A DNA stretch of 6,139 nucleotides from positions 1 through 6,139 of the forward strand of contig CAZWJS010000049.1 in NCBI GenBank assembly GCA_964634895.1. Direction: 5' to 3'. The stretch comes from CG-Epi1 sp964634895 (GTDB lineage: Archaea > Thermoplasmatota > Poseidoniia > MGIII > CG-Epi1). Shown piece after piece: positions 1 to 5,280 of the stretch (the stretch's first letter is position 1; each line of letters begins with the position of its first letter). Below the pieces are notes generated by a model. The model saw only the letters and a program-made list of their open reading frames with translations. It had not been told where the DNA came from and searched no databases. The translations under genes and the position numbers were made by a program.

Positions 1-700
1 GCTGAAGACTTTTTGATTTCTTTAATATTATTTCCTTAGTATTCTTGTAAGGAGGTGTTATTCTTAACCGTTCATTGATTACCTTTTGACTCTTTTGACT
101 GGCAGCTTGATTGGGGGGTAAAGTGTATCCAGAAAAAAAACCAGATGAATGGCCAGTCAAACGATTCGTAGAAATCATTCTAATCCAATTATCCACATCC
201 GTTTCTAATAATTGATTTTTTAAGCATACAATTTCAGCTTCTGTATCTTTATGAAAAAACATGGACAAATCAATGTTTGCTTCTAATTTCTCAAATATTA
301 TTTTGTTAAGACGCGTCTCTATGTTTTCAAGAGAGGGTATGCTCAAACGAGGTTTAGTCAAGATTTGACTAAGAGGATTAACATCATTACTAACTATATT
401 ACGATTCATAAGTGCAGCTTCAATAAGAGTAGTACCTCTACCTGCAAAAGGATCATACACAACATCACCTTCTTTGGTAAAAATATCTATGAAAAAACGT
501 GGTAGTTGTGGTTTGTAACAAGCTCGATAAGAGATTTCATGAATTGAATTAGCCTGTCTCTGCTTTGCAGTCCAAAATTCATTCACAAATTTAACATACT
601 TTTCAGAACCAAGAGTCAATTCATCAATAATTGTTCCTTGGTCTACTAGTACAAAATCCGAGATTATTGCTTTCGCTTTTTCTATTGACGCAGCCGGCAT
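1..700 (-). CDS. DNA methyltransferase, N4-cytosine/N6-adenine type (C-terminus beyond the window)
   Basis: This frame is open from an ATG at 700 to the left edge, giving 233 residues with no stop, so the 3' end is missing. It should transfer a methyl group from S-adenosylmethionine to an exocyclic amino group of DNA. The SAM-binding motif I is clear: VYDPFAGRGTTLIEA at residues 81-95. It is preceded by YRACYKPQLPRFFI (58-71), as in methylases whose N-terminus reads Y..K..PQLPR. It is followed by the acidic-loop segment SNDVNPLS (104-111). The catalytic (S/D)PP(Y/F) motif is not convincingly present and probably lies past the edge. A TPPY at 215-218 lacks the usual hydrophobic strand before it. 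The frame stays open upstream to about 767 but contains no ATG, GTG or TTG, so ATG 700 is the only ordinary start. It lies 112 bp downstream of a PD-(D/E)XK nuclease on the same strand, with a structured spacer between. Whether it is a restriction-linked or an orphan methylase cannot be told here. Confidence 0.85.
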   Translation of the reverse strand, partial: MPAASIEKAKAIISDFVLVDQGTIIDELTLGSEKYVKFVNEFWTAKQRQANSIHEISYRACYKPQLPRFFIDIFTKEGDVVYDPFAGRGTTLIEAALMNRNIVSNDVNPLSQILTKPRLSIPSLENIETRLNKIIFEKLEANIDLSMFFHKDTEAEIVCLKNQLLETDVDNWIRMISTNRLTGHSSGFFSGYTLPPNQAASQKSQKVINERLRITPPYKNTKEIILKKSKSLQ

Positions 701-711
701 AGTATCAAGTT

Positions 712-766
712 GCCCCGGGGTGGAATATGAGGGAAAATGAAATAGACTCTCTCCGACAGCCGGGGC
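712..766. repeat. GC-rich interrupted inverted repeat (possible structured RNA or 5' leader)
   Basis: Seen directly: GCCCCGG at 712-718 is the exact reverse complement of CCGGGGC at 760-766. Inside, GGA (722-724) can pair with TCC (752-754). GAGGG (729-733) can pair with CTCTC (747-751), leaving a 13-nt apical loop and small internal loops. As plus-strand RNA the inner stem needs one G-U pair. As minus-strand RNA that pair becomes an A-C mismatch. CCCCGGGG (713-720) is also a palindrome by itself. The stretch is markedly richer in G+C than its surroundings. A TATA-like box on the minus strand about 25 nt upstream of 766 would put transcription start close to the first base of the stem, making this the leader of the methyltransferase or a separate small RNA. 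No tRNA fold and no convincing C/D or H/ACA box set was found. The repeat is certain; the function is not. Confidence 0.5.
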
Positions 767-781
767 TTACCAAAAGTAAGC
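765..781. repeat. Short perfect inverted repeat, 6-bp arms
   Basis: GCTTAC (765-770) and GTAAGC (776-781) are perfect reverse complements around a 5-nt CAAAA loop. The left arm shares two bases (765-766) with the larger inverted repeat, so the two hairpins cannot both form fully in one RNA. No T-run follows on either strand, so a conventional intrinsic terminator is unlikely. Confidence 0.45.
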
Positions 782-785
782 TACG

Positions 786-794
786 TACATATAA
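786..794 (-). promoter_or_regulatory. Possible archaeal TATA box upstream of the methyltransferase
   Basis: On the minus strand this reads TTATATGTA, within CATTATATGTACG. Its centre is about 25 nt upstream of 766, the outer base of the inverted repeat, and about 90 nt upstream of the methyltransferase ATG. If it is used, the mRNA has a leader of roughly 65 nt made largely of the inverted repeat. The region is AT-rich, so a chance match is quite possible. Confidence 0.3.
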
Positions 795-812
795 TGATTA
801 TGTTCTTTTGAA

Positions 813-2030
813 TTACAATTTTTTAAGTGTAAAACGTGTAGATTTATCTACGTCCATATTTTCTAAAATCTTTTCTTTTTGTTCAGACGTTAAATCATCG
901 GATTTTAATTTAGATTTCAAAAGAGACCACGAAATCGTTTTTTGCTGAAAAGACTCCGTTAAGCCCATTTCTTCAAGTGTTGTCTCTAATACATATCTTC
1001 TCAGATCCTTTTGGCCAGGAATCTTGAGCGTTTCTGATTCTTTGAAACTGGCTTTGTAATCCTTTCCAAAAACTGAATTATGACCTGATTCTTTAGCATA
1101 AGTTACTAATTTCGATTCTAAAGTTTCAATCATTGCATCCATATCTGCAGATAATGTTTTCTTTTTTTCTTTTAATTCGACTAACTTATCAACCGTTTCA
1201 GCGGCTTGGGAAGCTGTCATTGTTGTTGTATCTAAAACTGGTGCATTACTCTGTGAAGCGTACTGATGAGAATATTCAGGACATTGTGCCTTAAATTCAC
1301 ACCAATTACAAAGAATGCTTGTTTTAGTTGGGAAATCTTTACGCTCTGTAGCTGCTTCAACATTCTTAATCAAAGACACTGTAGAGCTAACCATTTTGTC
1401 TAACTGGTCTTGTGTACGGCTTGATCTTACTTCTTCATCAAATCGAACATAATGCCAAATTAAATCGATTTTATTGACTTCAGGATATTTTTGATGAACT
1501 GCAAGGGCATACAGTCCCAATTGTCTATCTTGATCGGCCTTTACTTGTGGAGGTACACGGCTAGATGTTTTGTAATCATGAACTGCAAAATGACCGTCTC
1601 CTAATTTATCTAAACGATCGATATAGCCCTGCATTTTCTTATCTTCAGGCAATTCAATTATCATTCTCTCTTCTAAACCAATAGTTATTGCTTGGTCGAA
1701 AGGATGATAACGTTCATAATACATCTCTAAGCAATTTTTCCCAGTCTCCTTGAAATTGTCTGCTGTTAATTCTTTTTTGACAACGCGAATATTATCTGCC
1801 CATTTTTCCATCCAGAGCTCATTATATTTGTTAACTAATGCTTCTTTAGAAACAATATTGGAATCTCGTGCCAATTTGTACAGCCACTCTAATGCATCAT
1901 GAACCATACTCCCCATAAATGATTCAATTGTATTGCCTAAAATTGGTTTAACTTTATCGACATAGCGCAATTTATATTGGAAAGGGCAATTTTCATAAGT
2001 CCCTAAACGGCTGTGTGAGTAAAGTGGCAT
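813..2030 (-). CDS. RecB/Cas4-like PD-(D/E)XK nuclease with predicted 4Fe-4S cluster
   Basis: Predicted DNA-cutting nuclease of the RecB/AddB/Cas4 type, about 405 residues. Numbered from ATG 2030, it has the N-terminal SRLGTYENCPFQYKLRY (7-23), a motif I histidine H44 (GSMVHDALEWLY), GYIDRLD with D138, HDYKTS with D152 and K154, and the Q170...Y174 pair (QLGLYAL). Cysteine C15 joins C241, C244 and C250 (C-x2-C-x5-C). This is the split four-cysteine pattern that binds 4Fe-4S in AddB and Cas4. After the nuclease domain come about 150 residues with a charged, probably coiled-coil stretch (about 275-312) and a domain I do not recognise. The same frame could start four codons earlier at a TTG (2042). 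I prefer the ATG because a TATA-like box at 2059-2068 lies about 34 nt upstream of it, fitting a very short leader, and homologous N-termini begin near the HSRL segment. No helicase or cas1/cas2 gene is in view, so a Cas4 role is not supported. Processing in repair, recombination or defence is likelier. Confidence 0.88.
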   Translation of the reverse strand: MPLYSHSRLGTYENCPFQYKLRYVDKVKPILGNTIESFMGSMVHDALEWLYKLARDSNIVSKEALVNKYNELWMEKWADNIRVVKKELTADNFKETGKNCLEMYYERYHPFDQAITIGLEERMIIELPEDKKMQGYIDRLDKLGDGHFAVHDYKTSSRVPPQVKADQDRQLGLYALAVHQKYPEVNKIDLIWHYVRFDEEVRSSRTQDQLDKMVSSTVSLIKNVEAATERKDFPTKTSILCNWCEFKAQCPEYSHQYASQSNAPVLDTTTMTASQAAETVDKLVELKEKKKTLSADMDAMIETLESKLVTYAKESGHNSVFGKDYKASFKESETLKIPGQKDLRRYVLETTLEEMGLTESFQQKTISWSLLKSKLKSDDLTSEQKEKILENMDVDKSTRFTLKKL

Positions 2031-2058
2031 TGTCCAAGGCAATATACGCTCTCATACT

Positions 2059-2068
2059 TAAAAATATA
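2059..2068 (-). promoter_or_regulatory. Probable TATA box of the nuclease gene
   Basis: The minus strand reads TATATTTTTA here. Its centre is about 34 nt upstream of ATG 2030 and only about 22 nt upstream of the alternative TTG 2042. With the usual archaeal spacing of about 25 nt from TATA box to start of transcription, the mRNA would begin near 2039, inside or after the TTG codon. This supports the ATG. Confidence 0.4.
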
Positions 2069-2078
2069 GAGACCAAAG

Positions 2079-2090
2079 AAATATTAAAAC
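2079..2090 (+). promoter_or_regulatory. Possible TATA box of the small CPAC gene
   Basis: AAATATTAAAAC is centred about 24 nt upstream of ATG 2108, the spacing expected for a leaderless archaeal transcript. The 65-77 bp region between the two divergent starts would then carry back-to-back promoters. The surrounding DNA is AT-rich, which limits confidence. Confidence 0.35.
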
Positions 2091-2104
2091 CTAATCAATA
2101 TTAG
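2091..2104. repeat. Small palindrome just upstream of the CPAC gene (possible operator)
   Basis: CTAAT (2091-2095) and ATTAG (2100-2104) are perfect reverse complements around CAAT. The palindrome sits between the presumed TATA box and the start codon, where a bound repressor would block transcription. With 5-bp arms in AT-rich DNA, chance is a fair alternative. Confidence 0.25.
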
Positions 2105-2107
2105 ATT

Positions 2108-2353
2108 ATGCCCTTAACAACACTTGAAGACTATGTAAGACGTGAAATATTCAAAAATGATGAAGAATTATTCGACTTTTGCCCAGCCTGTGACGAAACT
2201 GGAAATACCATTAAAGCCCTGATGAAAGGACTCTTTATTGAAGCTAAGAAATTACAAAAAGAGAGAGATGAAATACTGAAAATAAATCGCTCTATAGCAA
2301 AAAATTTGGGAGAATTAAAAAAAGTTGTAAACAATATAGGGAAATTAGTGTAG
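2108..2353 (+). CDS. Small conserved-looking hypothetical protein with CPAC motif and coiled coil
   Basis: I do not recognise this 81-residue protein. The first 30 residues are acidic and contain a single C-x2-C pair (C25 and C28 in FCPACDE), like half of a zinc-binding site. It could bind metal as a dimer or act as a redox pair. Residues about 35-80 are charged and heptad-like (KALMKGLFIEAKKLQKERDE, then further K/E/L-rich sequence), which suggests one long amphipathic helix suited to dimerisation. There is no signal peptide or membrane segment. It is divergent from the nuclease across a short promoter region and ends 23 bp before the M14 lipoprotein gene, so it may be cotranscribed with that gene. 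I judge it real because it starts at the right distance from a TATA-like element, fills the gap exactly and has a sensible composition. The opposite-strand frame here is S/F-rich and unconvincing. Confidence 0.65.
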   Translation: MPLTTLEDYVRREIFKNDEELFDFCPACDETGNTIKALMKGLFIEAKKLQKERDEILKINRSIAKNLGELKKVVNNIGKLV

Positions 2354-2376
2354 ATTTAGAAAAATATTATGAAGAA

Positions 2377-3690
2377 ATGAAAAAAATAACGCCTATTGTA
2401 ATGATAATTATCCTGATGACTACAGGGTGCACCGGACCTGGAGAAATATTCGGAGGTGAAAAAGAGCCCAAAGAGACATTCACCTATGATTTAACAATTG
2501 ATGATTTGTGGAAAGATATTCCTGAAAACATGACCTCAGCATCTGATATTATTAACATGACTTTAGAACTTGAAAAAAGTCCGCGAATTACAAACTTTAC
2601 TGAGATTGGATATAGTCTAAATAAACAACCAATGCTGTTGGTTGAATTCGGAAATTATAATCCAAGTATGCCAACAGTATACTTTGTTGCTGCCCAGCAT
2701 GGAAATGAACCTGCTTCGGTTGACTCTGCATATCTTATAGTTAGACATTTTGCAAGAGGTGTTGCTGAGGAAATCGATCCTATTTTGGATAAAATAAATC
2801 TTGCAATTCTAGTAATGGTAAATCCTGATGGGAGGGATAATGGAACTCGAGGAAATGCAAACGGAACTGATCTAAATCGTGATCATATGAAATTGTTAGA
2901 ACCTGAGGGAAAGGCAATGCATAAGGCTTTTCACAACGTTCATCCTTCTGTCACAGTAGACATGCATGAATTTGGTGGAGTCGGGAGTATTATCTTTCAG
3001 GTAGCAGCTCCACAAAACCCTGTAACTCATCATGATGTCCTAGTAGCATCTTACAATCTCGAATCCATAGTTATTGATTCAATTAATGAAGAATGGGGAC
3101 TTGGAAGTGTAACTAATTATCCGCCAACAACGAGTTCACAGGATTCCAGTATTCATCGCAACCACTTTGCAGTACATGGTTCAGTAAGTTTGCTTTTTGA
3201 ATCTGCAGTTTCAGAAGAATACAATGAAAGAGTTAGACTACAAGCATGGGCTTCACTAGCTGTTATTGAAGAAGTAGTAGAGAATCCAGACTACTATCTA
3301 GATGCGAGAAAATCATCTGATAATGAAGGTCAAGAAGGAAACGATTTAGTCCATGCCTATCTATTTGAATGTAGTGATCCTGCGGCCTTAGAAACAATTC
3401 GAATCTTAGAAGATCACGGACTTTATCTTGGAATTAAAAATGATAATGAAGAAATTTCTTCTGTACATTATGAGACTTTCTTCCCAAGGAGCAATTTCCC
3501 AAATGGCACAGTTGTAGTTCCAATGAATCAAATTGGTTGGAGGAGCATAAGTGAATTAATGGAATACACCTCTGATAAAGACCAACACTATACAAATTCT
3601 CCTAAAGATAGAGGAATGGACGCTTGGAGAGCGTTTGAAATAGTTGAATTTGAAATTAAAACGAATATTTGCCATGTGGCAAAAACTTAA
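2377..3690 (+). CDS. M14-family zinc carboxypeptidase, predicted membrane-anchored lipoprotein
   Basis: Predicted metallocarboxypeptidase acting outside the cytoplasmic membrane, 437 residues. The N-terminus is a short basic start (MKK), a hydrophobic stretch (5-16) and a lipobox, MTTGC, with C18 as the likely lipidated cysteine. The M14 residues are all present: zinc ligands H108 and E111 in QHGNEPAS and H197 in DMHEFGG; substrate-side R158, N167 and R168 in the NPDGR...GTDLNRDH block (149-170); and the general base E275 in LLFESAV. Residues from about 310 onward form a C-terminal extension beyond the catalytic domain that I do not recognise. Several N-x-T sequons (51, 60, 73, 155, 162, 376) fit an exported, possibly glycosylated protein. 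Likely job: trimming C-terminal residues from extracellular peptides for uptake, or processing envelope peptides. The exact substrate cannot be read from the sequence. An aspartoacylase/succinylglutamate desuccinylase activity is less likely given the classical NPDG...DLNR block. No promoter is obvious in the 23-bp gap upstream, so it is probably cotranscribed with the CPAC gene. Confidence 0.9.
   Translation: MKKITPIVMIIILMTTGCTGPGEIFGGEKEPKETFTYDLTIDDLWKDIPENMTSASDIINMTLELEKSPRITNFTEIGYSLNKQPMLLVEFGNYNPSMPTVYFVAAQHGNEPASVDSAYLIVRHFARGVAEEIDPILDKINLAILVMVNPDGRDNGTRGNANGTDLNRDHMKLLEPEGKAMHKAFHNVHPSVTVDMHEFGGVGSIIFQVAAPQNPVTHHDVLVASYNLESIVIDSINEEWGLGSVTNYPPTTSSQDSSIHRNHFAVHGSVSLLFESAVSEEYNERVRLQAWASLAVIEEVVENPDYYLDARKSSDNEGQEGNDLVHAYLFECSDPAALETIRILEDHGLYLGIKNDNEEISSVHYETFFPRSNFPNGTVVVPMNQIGWRSISELMEYTSDKDQHYTNSPKDRGMDAWRAFEIVEFEIKTNICHVAKT
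3668..3683. repeat. Short palindrome at the convergent gene end
   Basis: TTTGCCA (3668-3674) and TGGCAAA (3677-3683) are perfect reverse complements around two bases. It lies in the last codons of the M14 gene, just beyond the stop of the convergent cinA-like gene, in a tail-to-tail junction without spacing. It could help 3'-end formation on either strand, but no strong T-run follows on either side. Confidence 0.3.
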
Positions 3691-4404
3691 TTAAAAATTA
3701 GAAATTAGATTCTTAACAAGAACTTCACAAGATGATAAGTCTGATTCATTAATTGACCTTAGTACTATAGTAGCTCCATAAATTCCATCTTTAGAAAATG
3801 GATAACTACCTATAGATACCTTAGAAAACTGATCTTGGATTTTTGTCAATTTTTCAGCAAAAAAACTTTCACCAACCATTATATCGAAAGAACGTGAGTG
3901 AACAACATCACCCCTCTCAAGGTAGTCATACATTCCTTCAAGCATTCCTTTCATTATTTTAGGTATGCCTGCCATTACGAAAACATTACCAATCTTGTAT
4001 CCTGGTGCCCTAGTTGCTGGACTGTAAATTAATTCACCACCCTCGGGAATTTTAAGCATTTTAATAAGAGGTTCAGTCAATTTCTTCCCTGCTAAAAATT
4101 CTTCCATTTTTTCTAGTGCTCCAGTATCTACTTTCGCCTCCACACCAAACGCCTTAGCAATACTCACTGTGGTAATATCATCATGTGTAGGTCCAATTCC
4201 TCCTGTAGTAAACAAATAGTCATACCTCTTCCTAAGAGAATTTACTGAAGCAATAATATCTTGCTCATTATCGAGAACCACACGTACTTCAGAAAGCTGA
4301 ATACCTAATTTGCCTAGCCAATTAGCAATATATGATAAATTTTTGTCCTCAGTTCTTCCTGATAATATCTCATCGCCTATAATCAATAAGGAAGCTTGAA
4401 TCAC
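3691..4404 (-). CDS. CinA-like MoCF-domain protein (stand-alone archaeal type)
   Basis: This 237-residue cytoplasmic protein of the COG1058 type contains the MoaB/MogA-like (MoCF) fold found at the N-terminus of bacterial CinA. Family signatures are GDEILSGRTEDKN (10-22), TTGGIGPTHDD (67-77), APGYKIGNVFVMAGIPKIM (133-151) and SIGSYPFSKDGIYG (197-210). The bacterial C-terminal NMN-deamidase domain is absent, as is normal for archaeal members. Relatives are linked to nucleotide clean-up (ADP-ribose or CoA-related pyrophosphate hydrolysis) or pterin binding. The actual reaction here is unproven. The start is GTG at 4404, which overlaps the TGA of htpX as GTGA, so the two genes are translationally coupled in one mRNA. 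An ATG start further in would lose the N-terminal strand and the GDE motif, so GTG is convincing. The stop codon directly abuts that of the convergent M14 gene. Confidence 0.92.
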   Translation of the reverse strand: MIQASLLIIGDEILSGRTEDKNLSYIANWLGKLGIQLSEVRVVLDNEQDIIASVNSLRKRYDYLFTTGGIGPTHDDITTVSIAKAFGVEAKVDTGALEKMEEFLAGKKLTEPLIKMLKIPEGGELIYSPATRAPGYKIGNVFVMAGIPKIMKGMLEGMYDYLERGDVVHSRSFDIMVGESFFAEKLTKIQDQFSKVSIGSYPFSKDGIYGATIVLRSINESDLSSCEVLVKNLISNF

Positions 4405-5246
4405 AATTTTTCCAATTCTTTAATCCTTTTTTCCATAGGAGGATGTGTTGAGAACATATCAATGAAAAAATCACCACCTCTCAAAGGATTAACTATACAC
4501 ATAGCTGCATTACTGGGCGAACCACAATCTAATGGTTTTCTATGATTTTCCCATTCTAATTTTTTGAGTGCGCTTATGAGTGCCCACGGCTTATTTGTTA
4601 GTCTAGCAGCTGTAGCATCTGCGTAGTATTCTCTTGAACGAGATACGGCCATCTGAAGTAAAAAAGCAGCCAACGGCGCTGTAATGGCTACTAAAATGAT
4701 TAGTGCAGGGTGCACATTTCTATTACGGCCAAACATACTATTCCACATCATCATTCTAGCTGCAAATGAAATGAATCCAGCTATAACTGCAGCAACACAC
4801 ATTACTAACGTATCTCTGTTTTCAACATGAGCCATTTCATGAGCCATTACACCTTCTAACTCGTTATCATCTAGTATCGACATTGCTCCTGTTGTAGCTG
4901 CTACAACTGCATTTTGAGGATTTCGACCAGTTGCAAAAGCGTTCGGGGTAGAGGAAGGGACTATTGCAATCCTAGGTGTTGGTAGTCCGTTAATATCTGC
5001 TATTTTCTTTACGATACCATAAAGCCTTGGATTTTCCCGTTTATCAATTATCTGTGCACCATAAGCTCTCAAAACAATTGAATCACTGTAGAAATAGGAA
5101 TAGAGAGCAATTGGTAATGAAAAAATTAAGAAGAAAAACGCACCTACCATAAAATTCCCAGCAAAATAAACTCCAAATATGGAGCCAACGATAATCATCA
5201 AGAGTGTCATCAGGAAGTATAAACCGAAAAGCCGAAGTATTGCCAT
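4401..5246 (-). CDS. htpX: Membrane zinc metalloprotease HtpX homologue (M48 family)
   Basis: Integral-membrane protease of 281 residues for quality control of damaged or misfolded membrane proteins. Two hydrophobic segments lie at the N-terminus (about 4-27 and 32-54) and two more in the middle (about 146-165 and 178-200). The zinc site is HEMAH (H136, E137, H140) with the third ligand E206 in SRSREYYAD. The usual M48B blocks NAFATGRNP (102-110), AATTGAMSILDDNELEGVMAHE (up to 137) and STHPPMEKRI (266-275) are all present. Length and order match bacterial and archaeal HtpX. The ATG at 5246 has a TATA-like element about 25 nt upstream, fitting a leaderless mRNA. The next gene, cinA-like, starts inside this stop codon. 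The pairing suggests shared expression, perhaps under stress, but no direct functional link is known to me. Confidence 0.95.
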   Translation of the reverse strand: MAILRLFGLYFLMTLLMIIVGSIFGVYFAGNFMVGAFFFLIFSLPIALYSYFYSDSIVLRAYGAQIIDKRENPRLYGIVKKIADINGLPTPRIAIVPSSTPNAFATGRNPQNAVVAATTGAMSILDDNELEGVMAHEMAHVENRDTLVMCVAAVIAGFISFAARMMMWNSMFGRNRNVHPALIILVAITAPLAAFLLQMAVSRSREYYADATAARLTNKPWALISALKKLEWENHRKPLDCGSPSNAAMCIVNPLRGGDFFIDMFSTHPPMEKRIKELEKL

Positions 5247-5266
5247 AGTAATTGATTTTGCGCTAG

Positions 5267-5275
5267 TAAATAAAA
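5267..5275 (-). promoter_or_regulatory. Probable TATA box of the htpX-cinA operon
   Basis: The minus strand reads TTTTATTTA, centred about 25 nt upstream of the htpX ATG in the 34-bp gap after the formyltransferase stop codon. The spacing predicts a leaderless transcript. It separates htpX-cinA from the upstream ridA-formyltransferase pair, although read-through from that pair is possible. Confidence 0.45.
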
Positions 5276-5280
5276 CTTAT

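Noticed and set aside
47..58. TPPY (residues 215-218) as the catalytic motif of the methyltransferase
   Set aside because: It lacks the hydrophobic strand that precedes (S/D)PP(Y/F) and sits in a charged linker. The true motif is probably beyond the left edge.
712..766. tRNA gene with GCCCCGG/CCGGGGC as acceptor stem
   Set aside because: The span is only 55 nt, with no T-arm TTCGA-type sequence, no D-arm and no anticodon arm in place on either strand.
712..781. Box C/D or H/ACA guide RNA
   Set aside because: No RTGATGA/CTGA pairs are present. A TGA...GA loop vaguely like a kink-loop is present on the plus strand, but the bulge is too long and no ACA box follows the outer stem, so no guide RNA is called.
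727..948. Plus-strand frame of 73 codons beginning inside the GC-rich repeat
   Set aside because: Most of it is antisense to the conserved 3' end of the nuclease gene. Its protein has no motif, and no promoter is apparent upstream.
813..2030. Cas4 of a CRISPR adaptation module
   Set aside because: There are no cas genes and no repeat array in the window, and the protein is about twice the length of a typical Cas4. The shared residues are common to the wider RecB/AddB nuclease group.
2131..2334. Minus-strand frame of 67 codons
   Set aside because: It lies entirely inside the CPAC gene on the other strand. Its S/F-rich composition looks like the complement of a K/E-rich coding sequence.
3668..3690. 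Intrinsic bacterial-type terminator
   Set aside because: The stem is short with a 2-nt loop, overlaps coding sequence, and is not followed by a T-run on either strand.
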